A stretch of DNA of 64,000 bases from the NCBI RefSeq assembly GCF_003387075.1, contig NZ_QUMQ01000001.1:5022001-5086000 (forward strand). Direction: 5' to 3'. The translations under genes and the position numbers were made by a program. The stretch is from Asanoa ferruginea (GTDB taxonomy: Bacteria > Actinomycetota > Actinomycetes > Mycobacteriales > Micromonosporaceae). The notes beneath the pieces were generated by a model. The model did not search any database. It was given only the letters and a program-made list of their open reading frames with translations, and was not told the DNA's origin. This document shows, in pieces, positions 24,812-33,113 of the stretch. How positions within the stretch are numbered: position 1 is the stretch's first letter; each line of letters starts with the position of its first letter.

Positions 24812-26751
24812 AGGGTGAGTCGGTTATACGACCAGCGGAGCGGATTGTGCTTCGCGGACGGGCGGCGACGATGGTCAACGTGGACAGACTGACCCGGCTC
24901 TCGGCCTTCTTCGCGTCCCCGAGAGGGCACCGGGTGCGGCTGGGACTCGCGGTCGTCGCCGCCGTGGCCGCGGTGATCCTGGTGCAACCCCGCTGGTGGG
25001 GCCGGGTCGCGCTGGCGGTCGGCGGGTTCCTCGTCGCGATCTGGCCCGTGGTGCTGCTGCTGTTGGTGGCGGCCCTGCTCGCGGGCCTGTGGTGGCTCGG
25101 TCGCCCGCCGCCGGCGCGGCGCCGGCAACGCCCCGCGGGCGCGCGCCTGCCGCTGTTCGTCCACGTTGGGCTGTTGCTCGTGCTGGCGCTGGTTGTCGCG
25201 GTGCTGGTCGGGTTCCTCTTGTGGCAGGCGTTCGGCCGTCCGGACGTGGGCAACCCGGTGCCCACGCCCCTGCCGACGGGGACCCCGGTGGTGGGGTCGG
25301 GGCGGTGGACGACCCAGAACACCCTCGACGCCCTGAAGATCGTGCTGTCGATCGTCGGCGGCCTGGGTGCGGTCGTCGCGCTGACCGTTGCCTACCGCCG
25401 CCAGCAGCACGGCGAGGCGGCCGAATACCGCGAGGACACGCGGCTCTTCACGGAACGGTTCGCGAAGGCCGCCGAACTGCTCGGCGACACCCAGGCCGCA
25501 GTGCGCCTGGCCGGTGTCTACGCGATGGCGGCCCTCGCCGACGACTGGGCCGACGGCCGGCAGTCGTGCATCGACGTGCTGTGCGCCTACCTGCGCATGC
25601 CGCACACCGCACCGGCGCCGCCGGGGGAGCCCGACGCCCACCCCGGCCCGGCACCGAGCCGCGACCCGCGGGACGAACGCGAGGTCCGGCACACCGTGCT
25701 GCGGCTGGTCCGCGACCACCTGCGCCTGCCGGTCGACCGGGACGCCAGCTGGCACGGACACTCCTTCGACTTCACCGGCGCGCTCTTCGACGGTGGTGAC
25801 CTCAGTGGCATCACCCTCGACGGCACGACCCAGCTCAACTTCGCGGGAGCGACGTTCGCCGACGGTCGGATGTCGTTCGTGGCGGCGGACTTCGCCGGCG
25901 GTGCCGTGTTCTTCGAGGGTGCGCGGTTCGCCGGCGGCCGGGTGTCCTTCGGCGCCGCGCGGTTCGCCGGCAGCGACGTGGATTTCACCACAGCCCGATT
26001 CTCCGGCGGTGACGTCGCGTTCGAGCACGCGGAGTTCGTCGGTGGCGCCCTGTCCTTCGAACGCGCGGAGGTCTCCGCCGGCGCCATCTCCTTCGAAGAG
26101 GCGGAATTCTCCGGCGGCGATATCTCCTTTCAGCAGGTCGAATACTCCGGCGGGAAGGTGTCGTTCGCCCGGGCGGCGTTCTCCGGACCGACCGTCGACC
26201 TTTCGCGGGCCCGGTTCTCCGGCTGTGCGGTGTCGTTCGAGGAGGCGCGGCTCTTCGAAGGCGAGATCTCGCTCGAGCAGGCCGAGTTCTCCGACGGGGA
26301 GGTTTCCTTCGTGGGCGCCATGTTGGTCGGGGGCGCCGTGTCCTTTCGCCGGGCGACGTTCGCCGGCGGCGAGGTCTACTTCGAAGGTGCCCGCTTCACG
26401 GCCAGTGCCGCGTCCTTCCAGCAGGCCGCCTTCTCCGGCGGCGAGGTCTCGTTCCGGGAGGCGGCCTTCGAGGGCGGTGCGGTCTCGTTCCTCGACGCGG
26501 TCTTCGCGAGCGGCAAGGTGTCCTTCGCGGGTGCGGAGTTCTCGGCCGGCGAGGTCTCGTTCGCCGGTGCCGAGTTCGCCGGTGGCGAGGTGTCGTTCCT
26601 CGATGCCGAGTTCTCCGGCGGTGCCGTCGTCCTCGAGGGGTCGGTGGTCACCGATGACGTCGCCGACAGCGGGCCGCTGTTCGACCCCAACCTGGCCGAC
26701 AGCCCGCCGCCCGGCCTGCGGCTGCCCGCTGCGGCCCGAGCGGCTAGTTGA
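24808..26751 (+). CDS. Membrane protein with pentapeptide-type 12-residue repeats
   Basis: A 647-aa protein of the actinobacterial pentapeptide-repeat membrane type. The N-terminus has about four hydrophobic segments (roughly residues 45-62, 66-95, 115-142 and 175-195). A conserved helical segment follows (YREDTRLFTERFAKAAELLG ... VRLAGVYAMAALADDW ... CIDVLCAYLR), then 22 repeats of the form FxGGxVSFxxAx (about residues 350-613), predicted to form a beta-helix. GTG 24808 overlaps the hydrolase stop; ATG 24871 is an alternative start. The stop overlaps the convergent lipoprotein gene by eight bases. Function is unknown; translational coupling places it in the STAND operon. Confidence 0.8.
   Translation: MKGESVIRPAERIVLRGRAATMVNVDRLTRLSAFFASPRGHRVRLGLAVVAAVAAVILVQPRWWGRVALAVGGFLVAIWPVVLLLLVAALLAGLWWLGRPPPARRRQRPAGARLPLFVHVGLLLVLALVVAVLVGFLLWQAFGRPDVGNPVPTPLPTGTPVVGSGRWTTQNTLDALKIVLSIVGGLGAVVALTVAYRRQQHGEAAEYREDTRLFTERFAKAAELLGDTQAAVRLAGVYAMAALADDWADGRQSCIDVLCAYLRMPHTAPAPPGEPDAHPGPAPSRDPRDEREVRHTVLRLVRDHLRLPVDRDASWHGHSFDFTGALFDGGDLSGITLDGTTQLNFAGATFADGRMSFVAADFAGGAVFFEGARFAGGRVSFGAARFAGSDVDFTTARFSGGDVAFEHAEFVGGALSFERAEVSAGAISFEEAEFSGGDISFQQVEYSGGKVSFARAAFSGPTVDLSRARFSGCAVSFEEARLFEGEISLEQAEFSDGEVSFVGAMLVGGAVSFRRATFAGGEVYFEGARFTASAASFQQAAFSGGEVSFREAAFEGGAVSFLDAVFASGKVSFAGAEFSAGEVSFAGAEFAGGEVSFLDAEFSGGAVVLEGSVVTDDVADSGPLFDPNLADSPPPGLRLPAAARAAS
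25855..26646 (+). repeat. 22 tandem 36-bp units coding for the 12-residue repeat
   Basis: 792 bases divide into 22 units of 36 bases, each coding F-x-G-G-x-V-S-F-x-x-A-x or a close variant (for example FAGGRVSFGAAR, FSGGEVSFREAA, FAGGEVSFLDAE). The protein pattern is stricter than the DNA pattern: codons differ between units, so the array is under protein-level selection and was not freshly amplified. Confidence 0.85.
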
Positions 26752-27628
26752 CCGGGAGCAGGCTGGTGCCGCCGCCCTTGATCGAGCGGGTGAAGGTGCG
26801 GCCGCTGTCCCAGGAGAAGCACTTCACGCCGCGGTTGCCCTGGTCCCACTCTTCGGTGGTGGGGTAGTAGTAGATCGTGCCGGTGCGGGCACCGAGGTTG
26901 TCGTCCTTGGGCAGCTTGGCGTAGGTCGCGACGAGGTCGAGGCAGGCCTTGTGGATGGTCTCGTCGTCGGCGAGGAAGGTCTTGTAGGACTTCTCCGGTG
27001 CCGAGTAGATGCCGACGAACTCGCTGCGGTGTGACTTCGTGCAGGCGACCGGGGTCATCTCCTGCACGAGTTCTTTTTCGATCTTCGGCGTGAAGCAGCC
27101 GTAGCGCAGCGCGGAGGTCTTGGCGAGCGCGCCCTTCAGCGAGCCGTCCCGCGACGCCATGCTGTCGTCGTCGAGGGAGCGGGTCTCGGCGAGGTCGCAG
27201 CGATACCAGCGGGAACCGCCCTGCCACGCCTCCGGGGCCGGCAGCACCAGGCCCAGGCTGAGCCGGGCCGTGCGCCAGTCGCCGCCGAGGAAGGTGCTGG
27301 CCTTGGCACTGCATTCGGCGTACGCCGTCTGGTAGCTCTTTTCGCCGGAGACCGGCGGCTTGCCGCCCGCGGTGTCGAACGCTCCGACATGGACCGTTTC
27401 GGTCACGTGCGTGGTGGCGCAGTCGACCGGCGCGTAGGCGGCCAGGTAGCCGGACTCGACCGCCGAGCTGTGACAGACCTCGTTGTCGGGGACGAACGGC
27501 TTCGGCTCGCTCATCGGCCGCCAGTCGTCGCTGATGTCGCCGTCGACGCCGGCGGGGTTGCTGCCGCAGCCGGTCAACGCCAGGGTTGCCACGAGGCCCG
27601 CGAGGCCCACCGCCCACCAGCGTCGCAT
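26744..27628 (-). CDS. Septum formation family lipoprotein
   Basis: A 294-aa exported lipoprotein: signal sequence MRRWWAVGLAGLVATLALTG with lipobox LTGC (Cys21). The mature part has repeated Cys-containing blocks (EVCHSSAV, VDCATTHVTETVHVG and VACTKSHRSEFVGIYSAP), the two-copy layout of the actinobacterial septum-formation family. It should sit on the outer face of the cytoplasmic membrane. It converges with the repeat protein, overlapping by eight bases. A direct role in septation is inferred from the family name only. Confidence 0.8.
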   Translation of the reverse strand: MRRWWAVGLAGLVATLALTGCGSNPAGVDGDISDDWRPMSEPKPFVPDNEVCHSSAVESGYLAAYAPVDCATTHVTETVHVGAFDTAGGKPPVSGEKSYQTAYAECSAKASTFLGGDWRTARLSLGLVLPAPEAWQGGSRWYRCDLAETRSLDDDSMASRDGSLKGALAKTSALRYGCFTPKIEKELVQEMTPVACTKSHRSEFVGIYSAPEKSYKTFLADDETIHKACLDLVATYAKLPKDDNLGARTGTIYYYPTTEEWDQGNRGVKCFSWDSGRTFTRSIKGGGTSLLPVN

Positions 27629-27685
27629 CCATCCCTCCCCAGGGCCGGGTTGAGGGCAACCCTACGGGGATCGGGCCCGGCTTCG

Positions 27686-27699
27686 TACACTGGCCCGTG
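27686..27699 (+). promoter_or_regulatory. Leaderless-type promoter -10 for rpe
   Basis: TACACT (27686-27691) is followed after seven bases by the GTG start of rpe at 27699, and there is no Shine-Dalgarno sequence. This TANNNT-N6-8-start pattern marks leaderless transcripts in actinobacteria. Confidence 0.55.
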
Positions 27700-28379
27700 T
27701 GACCCGACCGTCGCCGATCGTGGCGCCCAGCATCCTCGCGGCTGACTTCGCCCATCTCGCTGACGAGGTACGCCTTGTCGAGCAGGAGGCGGACTGGTTG
27801 CACATCGACGTCATGGACAACCATTTCGTGCCCAATCTGACAATTGGGTTGCCGGTTGTCCAGAGTCTGCGCCCGATCACGCAGCTCCCGTTCGATGTCC
27901 ACCTGATGATCGACGAACCGCGGCGGTGGGCACCGGCCTATGCCGACGCCGGCGCCTACAACGTCACCTTCCACGTCGAGGCCTGCGACAACCCGGTCGC
28001 GCTGGCCAAGGACCTGCGCGCCGCTGGTGCCAAGGCCGGCCTGGCGATCGACCGCGACACCCCGATCGAGCCATATCTGGAGCTGCTGCCCAGCTTCGAC
28101 ACGCTGCTGGTGATGACGATCAAGGCCGGGTTCGGTGGCCAGCGGTTCCTGCCCGCGCTGCTGGAGAAGGTCCGCCTGGCACGCACCGCCCGGGAGAGCG
28201 GCCACCTCGAGTTGCGCATCGAGGTCGACGGCGGGATCGCCGACGACACGATCGAGCAGGCGGCGCAGGCCGGTGCCGACGCGTTCGTCGCCGGCACCGC
28301 GGTCTATGGCGCCGACGACCCCGCCGCGGCCATCCGCCGGTTGCGCGCCCTCGCCGCGAGTGGTGTAGTCGGGCACTGA
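27699..28379 (+). CDS. rpe: Ribulose-phosphate 3-epimerase
   Basis: Rpe interconverts ribulose 5-phosphate and xylulose 5-phosphate in the pentose phosphate pathway; ribulose 5-phosphate also feeds the nearby riboflavin genes. The 226-aa TIM barrel has APSILAADFAHL, DWLHIDVMDNHFVPNLTIG with catalytic Asp and metal-binding His residues, VHLMI, MTIKAGFGGQRF and the phosphate-binding VDGGI. The stop shares a base with the next gene's start. The gene order rpe then riboflavin operon is common in actinobacteria. Confidence 0.95.
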   Translation: MTRPSPIVAPSILAADFAHLADEVRLVEQEADWLHIDVMDNHFVPNLTIGLPVVQSLRPITQLPFDVHLMIDEPRRWAPAYADAGAYNVTFHVEACDNPVALAKDLRAAGAKAGLAIDRDTPIEPYLELLPSFDTLLVMTIKAGFGGQRFLPALLEKVRLARTARESGHLELRIEVDGGIADDTIEQAAQAGADAFVAGTAVYGADDPAAAIRRLRALAASGVVGH

Positions 28380-29356
28380 TGAGCGAACGCACCGAGGTCG
28401 CGCTGGAGGCCGCCAACCGGCTGGGCCTCGTGCTGATCGTCGACGACGACGACGACATCGCCCGGTTCGTCGGCATCAGCCTCAAGCTGCACGGCTTCGA
28501 GGTGATGCACGCCCGCGACGGCGTCGAGGCGCTGGAGCTGATCGAGCGGATCAAGCCCGACCTGTGCGTGGTCGACCTGATGATGCCGCGGATCGACGGC
28601 GTCGAGCTGACCCGGCGGCTGCGGGCCAACCCGATGACGGCCGCGCTGCCGATCATCATGCTGACCGCGAAGGGCCTGACCGTCGACAAGGTCTTCGGCC
28701 TGACCGCGGGCGCCGACGACTACATGGTCAAGCCGTTCGACACGTCGGAACTGGTCGCCCGGGTCGAGTCGACGTTGCGCCGCAACCGCGAATACCGGGA
28801 GGTCTCGCCGCTGACCGGGCTGCCCGGCAACACCCGGATCAGCCGGGAGATCACCGACCGGGTCCGCGGCGGCACCGACTACGCGGTCGCCTACATCGAC
28901 ATCGACCGGTTCAAGAGCGTCAACGACGTCTACGGGTTCGGTCGGGGCGACGAGTTCATCGGCGCGCTGGCCCGCAGCCTGCACCGGGCGGTGACGGTCG
29001 CCGGGATGCCGCCCGCGTTCCTCGGCCACATCGGTGGCGACGACTTCGTGATCGTCTGCGCGCCGCACCAGGTCCGGCCACTCTCCGAGAAGGCCGTGCT
29101 CGACTTCGAGAAGACCACCGACGGGTTGTACGACGAGCGCGACGCCGCCCGTGGCTACGTCGAGGTGCGCGACCGGCGCAACAACATCCAGCGGGCCGCC
29201 CTGGTGACGCTGTCGATCGGGGTGGCGCTGTCCAGCGGCGAGCGGCGGTTCAGCGATCCCCGCGAGATCATCGCGCTGGCCAACGAGATGAAGGGCGTGG
29301 CCAAGAGCCAGCCCGGCTCATACGTGGCCGTCGACCGCCGGCTGTCCGCACCCTGA
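28379..29356 (+). CDS. Response regulator with C-terminal GGDEF-like domain (GGDDF)
   Basis: A 325-aa protein with a receiver domain (residues 17-130) followed by a GGDEF-like domain. The receiver has the acidic cluster DDDDD (22-26), phosphoacceptor D66 in VVDLMMP and K118 in MVKPF. The diguanylate cyclase domain has YIDIDRFKSVND and, in place of GG(D/E)EF, GGDDF at 219-223, with the catalytic Glu changed to Asp; the LTGLP motif is present. No clear inhibitory RxxD site precedes it. Cyclase activity is therefore uncertain. It starts at the rpe stop (TGATG), so it is probably co-transcribed with rpe. No partner histidine kinase is visible. Confidence 0.85.
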   Translation: MSERTEVALEAANRLGLVLIVDDDDDIARFVGISLKLHGFEVMHARDGVEALELIERIKPDLCVVDLMMPRIDGVELTRRLRANPMTAALPIIMLTAKGLTVDKVFGLTAGADDYMVKPFDTSELVARVESTLRRNREYREVSPLTGLPGNTRISREITDRVRGGTDYAVAYIDIDRFKSVNDVYGFGRGDEFIGALARSLHRAVTVAGMPPAFLGHIGGDDFVIVCAPHQVRPLSEKAVLDFEKTTDGLYDERDAARGYVEVRDRRNNIQRAALVTLSIGVALSSGERRFSDPREIIALANEMKGVAKSQPGSYVAVDRRLSAP

Positions 29357-29446
29357 CCGGTTCGTCCGTTTCTTGGGCTCGGTGTGAGGTAGGTCGCCTC
29401 ACGATCGCTGTTCCGCGGATTGCGTGTAAGACTTAGTTACCCACCA

Positions 29447-29620
29447 CGCGCTGGCGGGACTCGGTGAAATTCCGAACCGGCGGTGATCCGGGGGCCTGGC
29501 CCTTGGTAAGCCCGCGACCCGACCGAAGGCACCTCTTCGGGCGGTGGACCTGGTGAGAATCCGGGGCCGACGGTTGGGCGCCCTCACGGCACCCAGACAG
29601 TCCGGATGGGAGACAGCGCG
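29447..29620 (+). ncRNA. FMN riboswitch (RFN element)
   Basis: The conserved RFN core is clear: GGTGAAATTCCGAACCGGCGGTGAT, GGTAAGCCCGCGACC, GGTGGACCTGGTGAGAATCCGGGGCCGACGGT and AGTCCGGATGGGAGA, in that order. CGCGCTG (29447-29453) pairs with CAGCGCG (29614-29620) as the closing P1 stem. It lies 127 bases ahead of ribD and should repress the riboflavin operon when FMN binds. The whole 29357-29747 leader has no other gene. Confidence 0.95.
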
Positions 29621-29708
29621 AGGGCGGACGGCCGCGCCGTTGTCTGGCGCCGTCGTCGGGACGGTTGTTCGTTGCCGTTCCGAGCCCCCTCACGCATGCC
29701 TCCTTTCG

Positions 29709-29736
29709 CCCGCGCCGCGTGCACACGGCGAACGGG
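29709..29736 (+). promoter_or_regulatory. Hairpin next to the ribD ribosome binding site
   Basis: CCCGCGCCG (29709-29717) pairs with CGGCG and CGGG (29726-29736, AA bulge), ending directly before the AAGG of the ribD Shine-Dalgarno region. It could be part of the riboswitch expression platform, controlling ribosome access. No U-tract follows, so a terminator is less likely. Confidence 0.35.
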
Positions 29737-29747
29737 AAGGAACGGGC

Positions 29748-30815
29748 ATGGCGAGCGGCGGCGTCTCCATCGACGAGGCGATGCGACGCGCGATTGCGCT
29801 TGGCGCACGCGGGCTCGGCACCACCAGTCCCAACCCCATCGTGGGTTGCGTCCTGCTCGATGCCGCCGGTGAGGTGGTCGGCGAAGGCTTCCACGCCTAC
29901 GCCGGCGGCCCGCACGCCGAGATCGTCGCGCTCGCGCAGGCCGGCAACCGGGCCCGCGGCGGCACCGCGGTCGTCACCCTGGAACCCTGCAACCACACCG
30001 GCCGCACCGGCCCCTGCACCCGCGCCCTGATCAACGCGGGCGTGGCCAAGGTCGTCGTCGGCGTCGCCGACCCCGACCCGGTCGCCCGGGGCGGCGCCGA
30101 GACGCTGCGGGCCGCCGGCGTCGAGGTGCGGATGGGTGTCCGCGAAGACGAGGCCGAGGCCGGCAACATCGCCTGGCTGACCAGCGTGCGCCGGGGCTGG
30201 CCCTACGTGGTCTGGAAATACGCCGCCACCCTCGACGGTCGGTCCGCCGCCGCCGACGGCACCAGCATGTGGATCACCTCCGAGGCCGCGCGCACCGACG
30301 TGCACGGGCTGCGCTGCGCCAGCGACGCCGTGCTGGTCGGCGTCGGCACCGTGCTCGCCGACGACCCGCGGCTGACGGCCCGCAACCTGCGCGACGGCTC
30401 GCTGGCGATCCGCCAGCCGCTGCGGGTCGTGGTCGACAGCCACGGGCGTACCCCCGCTGGTGCCAAGATCCGCGACAACGCCGCCGCCACCTGGGTGGCG
30501 ACCGCGGCCGAGGTCGGCACCGGTCCCGACGGCAAGGTCGACCTCCAGGCGCTGCTCGCGGCGCTGCACGTGCGCGGCGTCCGCTCGGTGCTGCTGGAGG
30601 GCGGCCCCCGGCTGGCCGGCGCGTTCCTCGCCGCCGGGCTGGTCGACAAGGTGATCGGGTACGTCGCGCCGAAGCTGCTCGGCGCCGGCCCGTCGGCGCT
30701 CGCCGACGCGGGCGTCTCGACCATCGCCGAGGTCATCGACCTCGAACTCACCGACGTCACGCGGGTCGGCCCTGACCTGCGGTTCACCGCTGTGCCACGC
30801 AAGAAGGAGGGCTGA
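29748..30815 (+). CDS. ribD: Bifunctional riboflavin biosynthesis deaminase/reductase
   Basis: RibD deaminates the pyrimidine product of GTP cyclohydrolase II and then reduces its ribose side chain. The 355-aa protein has the deaminase zinc site (GGPHAEIVAL and LEPCNHTGRTGPCT, about residues 48-90) and the C-terminal reductase (about 150-350) with VWKYAATLDGRSAA and LLEGGPRLAGAF. ATG 29748 is preceded by GGGAAGGA. It is the first gene of ribD-ribE-ribBA-ribH under the FMN riboswitch. Confidence 0.95.
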   Translation: MASGGVSIDEAMRRAIALGARGLGTTSPNPIVGCVLLDAAGEVVGEGFHAYAGGPHAEIVALAQAGNRARGGTAVVTLEPCNHTGRTGPCTRALINAGVAKVVVGVADPDPVARGGAETLRAAGVEVRMGVREDEAEAGNIAWLTSVRRGWPYVVWKYAATLDGRSAAADGTSMWITSEAARTDVHGLRCASDAVLVGVGTVLADDPRLTARNLRDGSLAIRQPLRVVVDSHGRTPAGAKIRDNAAATWVATAAEVGTGPDGKVDLQALLAALHVRGVRSVLLEGGPRLAGAFLAAGLVDKVIGYVAPKLLGAGPSALADAGVSTIAEVIDLELTDVTRVGPDLRFTAVPRKKEG

Positions 30816-30820
30816 CCCGC

Positions 30821-31417
30821 ATGTTCACCGGCATCATCGAGGAGCTCGGCGAAATGGTCGGCTGGACGGCCACCGGCGACGACTCCGGCCTGATCGCCAT
30901 CCGCGGCAAGACCGTCGTCGACGACCTCGGGCACGGCGACTCGATCTCGGTCAACGGCGTCTGCCTGACCGCGGTCGAGATCTCCTCCGACGGGTTCACG
31001 GCCGACGTGATGGGTGAGACCCTCCGGCGCTCGTCGCTCGGCGAGCTCAAGCCCGGCGACCCGGTCAACCTGGAACGGGCGGCCAAGCTCGACAGCCGGC
31101 TCGGCGGCCACCTCGTGCAGGGGCACGTCGACGGCGTCGCCCGGATCACCGCCCGGGAGCCCGCCGAACAGTGGACCACCGTGCGGTTCGAGCTGCCGGC
31201 GGCGATCCGCCGGTATGTGGTGGAGAAGGGTTCGATCACCGTCGACGGTGTCTCGCTGACGGTCATGGAAGCGGGTGACGACACGTTCGCGGTGGGGCTG
31301 ATCCCGACCACGCTCGGTCTCACCACGCTCGGTCACAAGCAGGTCGGCGACCTGGTCAACCTCGAGGTCGACATCATCGCCAAATACGTGGAACGACTTC
31401 TTGGGAAGAGGTCATGA
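30821..31417 (+). CDS. ribE: Riboflavin synthase, alpha chain
   Basis: This enzyme dismutates two molecules of 6,7-dimethyl-8-ribityllumazine to riboflavin. The 198-aa chain starts [11 protein letters not shown] and shows the two-fold internal repeat of lumazine-binding domains ([13 protein letters not shown] in the first half, [14 protein letters not shown] in the second). It begins five bases after ribD and overlaps ribBA by ATGA. Confidence 0.95.
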   Translation: MFTGIIEELGEMVGWTATGDDSGLIAIRGKTVVDDLGHGDSISVNGVCLTAVEISSDGFTADVMGETLRRSSLGELKPGDPVNLERAAKLDSRLGGHLVQGHVDGVARITAREPAEQWTTVRFELPAAIRRYVVEKGSITVDGVSLTVMEAGDDTFAVGLIPTTLGLTTLGHKQVGDLVNLEVDIIAKYVERLLGKRS

Positions 31418-32646
31418 CGCTGTCAACTGTCGAAGAGGCCGTCGCCGCGATCGCGGCGGGCCGGCCGGTCGTGGTCGTCGACGACGAAGACCGGGAGAAC
31501 GAGGGCGACCTGATCTTCGCCGCCGAGATGGCGACGCCGGAACTGCTCGCGTTCACCGTCCGCTACACGTCGGGCTACATCTGCGCGCCGGTCACCGAGG
31601 AAGACGCCGACCGGCTCGAGCTCCCGCCGATGTACCACACCAACCAGGACCGGCGCGGCACCGCCTACACGGTGACGGTCGATGCCCGCGAGGGCGTGAC
31701 CACCGGCATCTCGGCCGCCGACCGGGCACACACGATCCGGCTGCTGGCCTCGGCCGACACGACCGCCGGCGACCTGTCCCGCCCCGGCCACGTGGTGCCG
31801 CTGCGGGCCAAGGCCGGCGGCGTGCTGCGCCGCCCCGGCCACACCGAGGCCGCGATCGACCTGGCCGAGCTCGCCGGGCTACGCCCCGCCGGGGTGCTCT
31901 GCGAGCTGGTCAACGACGACGGCACCATGATGCGCCTGCCCGACCTGGAGAAGTTCGCGGCCGAACACGGCCTGGTGCTGATCTCGATCGCCGACCTGAT
32001 CGCCTACCGGCGCCACCACGAGAAGCAGGTCGAGCGGGTCGTCGAGACGCGCATCCCGACCGAGCACGGCGTGTTCACCGCGGTGGGCTACCGCGCGGCG
32101 CACGACGGCGCCGAGCACGTGGCGATGGTCTACGGCGACCTCGCCGACGGCGCCGACGTGCTGGTCCGGGTGCACTCCGAGTGCCTGACCGGCGACGTGC
32201 TGGGCTCGCTGCGCTGCGACTGCGGCCCGCAGCTCAACGCGGCACTGGCCCGGGTGGCGGCCGAGGGCCGCGGCGTCGTGCTCTACATGCGCGGCCACGA
32301 GGGCCGGGGGATCGGCCTCCTGCACAAGCTCCAGGCCTACCAACTCCAGGACCTGGGTCGCGACACCGTCGACGCCAACCTCGACCTGGGGCTGCCGGCC
32401 GACGCCCGCGACTACGGCACGGGTGCGCAGATCCTCTACGACCTGGGCGTGCGCTCGATGCGCCTGCTGACCAACAACCCGGCCAAGCGGGCCGGCCTCG
32501 AGGGCTACGGGCTGACCATCACGGGCCGCGAGGGCCTGCCGATCCGCCCGCACCCCGAGAACGTCCGCTACCTGCGCACCAAGCGCGACCGGATGGGACA
32601 CCTGCTCGACGCCCTCGACGACGTCGACCTTGCGGAAGGATTCTGA
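31414..32646 (+). CDS. ribBA: Bifunctional 3,4-dihydroxy-2-butanone 4-phosphate synthase / GTP cyclohydrolase II
   Basis: The 410-aa fusion makes both precursors of the lumazine step. The RibB half (residues 1-200) has [17 protein letters not shown] and the RPGHVVPL region. The RibA half (about 205-405) has the zinc motif [20 protein letters not shown] and the catalytic [13 protein letters not shown] 31414 overlaps the ribE stop and its own stop shares a base with the ribH start, so the operon is fully coupled. Confidence 0.95.
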   Translation: MTLSTVEEAVAAIAAGRPVVVVDDEDRENEGDLIFAAEMATPELLAFTVRYTSGYICAPVTEEDADRLELPPMYHTNQDRRGTAYTVTVDAREGVTTGISAADRAHTIRLLASADTTAGDLSRPGHVVPLRAKAGGVLRRPGHTEAAIDLAELAGLRPAGVLCELVNDDGTMMRLPDLEKFAAEHGLVLISIADLIAYRRHHEKQVERVVETRIPTEHGVFTAVGYRAAHDGAEHVAMVYGDLADGADVLVRVHSECLTGDVLGSLRCDCGPQLNAALARVAAEGRGVVLYMRGHEGRGIGLLHKLQAYQLQDLGRDTVDANLDLGLPADARDYGTGAQILYDLGVRSMRLLTNNPAKRAGLEGYGLTITGREGLPIRPHPENVRYLRTKRDRMGHLLDALDDVDLAEGF

Positions 32647-33113
32647 TGGCTGGTTTCGGCGAACCCGCGGTGGCCGCTGTCGACGCCTCGGGCCTGACGG
32701 TCGGCATCGTGGCGGCCCGCTGGCACAACGAGCTGACCGACCACATGGTCGACCGCGCGGTGGCCGCGGCCAAGGCGTCGGCGGTGGCCGACGTGGCGGT
32801 GGCCCGAGTGGCCGGCTCGGTGGAGATCCCGGTGGTCGCACAGGCGCTGGCGAAGAAATACGACGTGGTGGTCGCCCTCGGCGTGGTCATCCGCGGCTCG
32901 ACGGCACACTTCGACTACGTCTGCCAGTCGGTGACCGAGGGCCTGACCCGGGTCGCGCTCGACTCGGGCAAGCCGGTCGCGCACGGCGTGCTCACCGTCA
33001 ACACGCTGGAGCAGGCGCAGGACCGCGCCGGCCTGCCCGGCTCCGCGGAAGACAAGGGCTACGCCGCGACGCTGGCCGCCCTCGACGCCGCCCTGGCCAT
33101 CCGGGCCATCTAA
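32646..33113 (+). CDS. ribH: 6,7-dimethyl-8-ribityllumazine synthase
   Basis: RibH condenses the pyrimidine and butanone phosphate precursors to lumazine. The 155-aa product has IVAARWHNELTDHMVDRA, GSVEIPVVAQALA and the catalytic-His segment GSTAHFDYVCQSVTEGL. ATG 32646 overlaps the ribBA stop (TGATG). It is the last gene of the riboflavin operon and converges with the MOSC-domain gene, overlapping by four bases. Confidence 0.95.
   Translation: MAGFGEPAVAAVDASGLTVGIVAARWHNELTDHMVDRAVAAAKASAVADVAVARVAGSVEIPVVAQALAKKYDVVVALGVVIRGSTAHFDYVCQSVTEGLTRVALDSGKPVAHGVLTVNTLEQAQDRAGLPGSAEDKGYAATLAALDAALAIRAI

Noticed and set aside
25855-26646. CRISPR-like or satellite array
   Set aside because: The 36-bp periodicity is in frame with a protein repeat, no spacers exist and codons differ between units.
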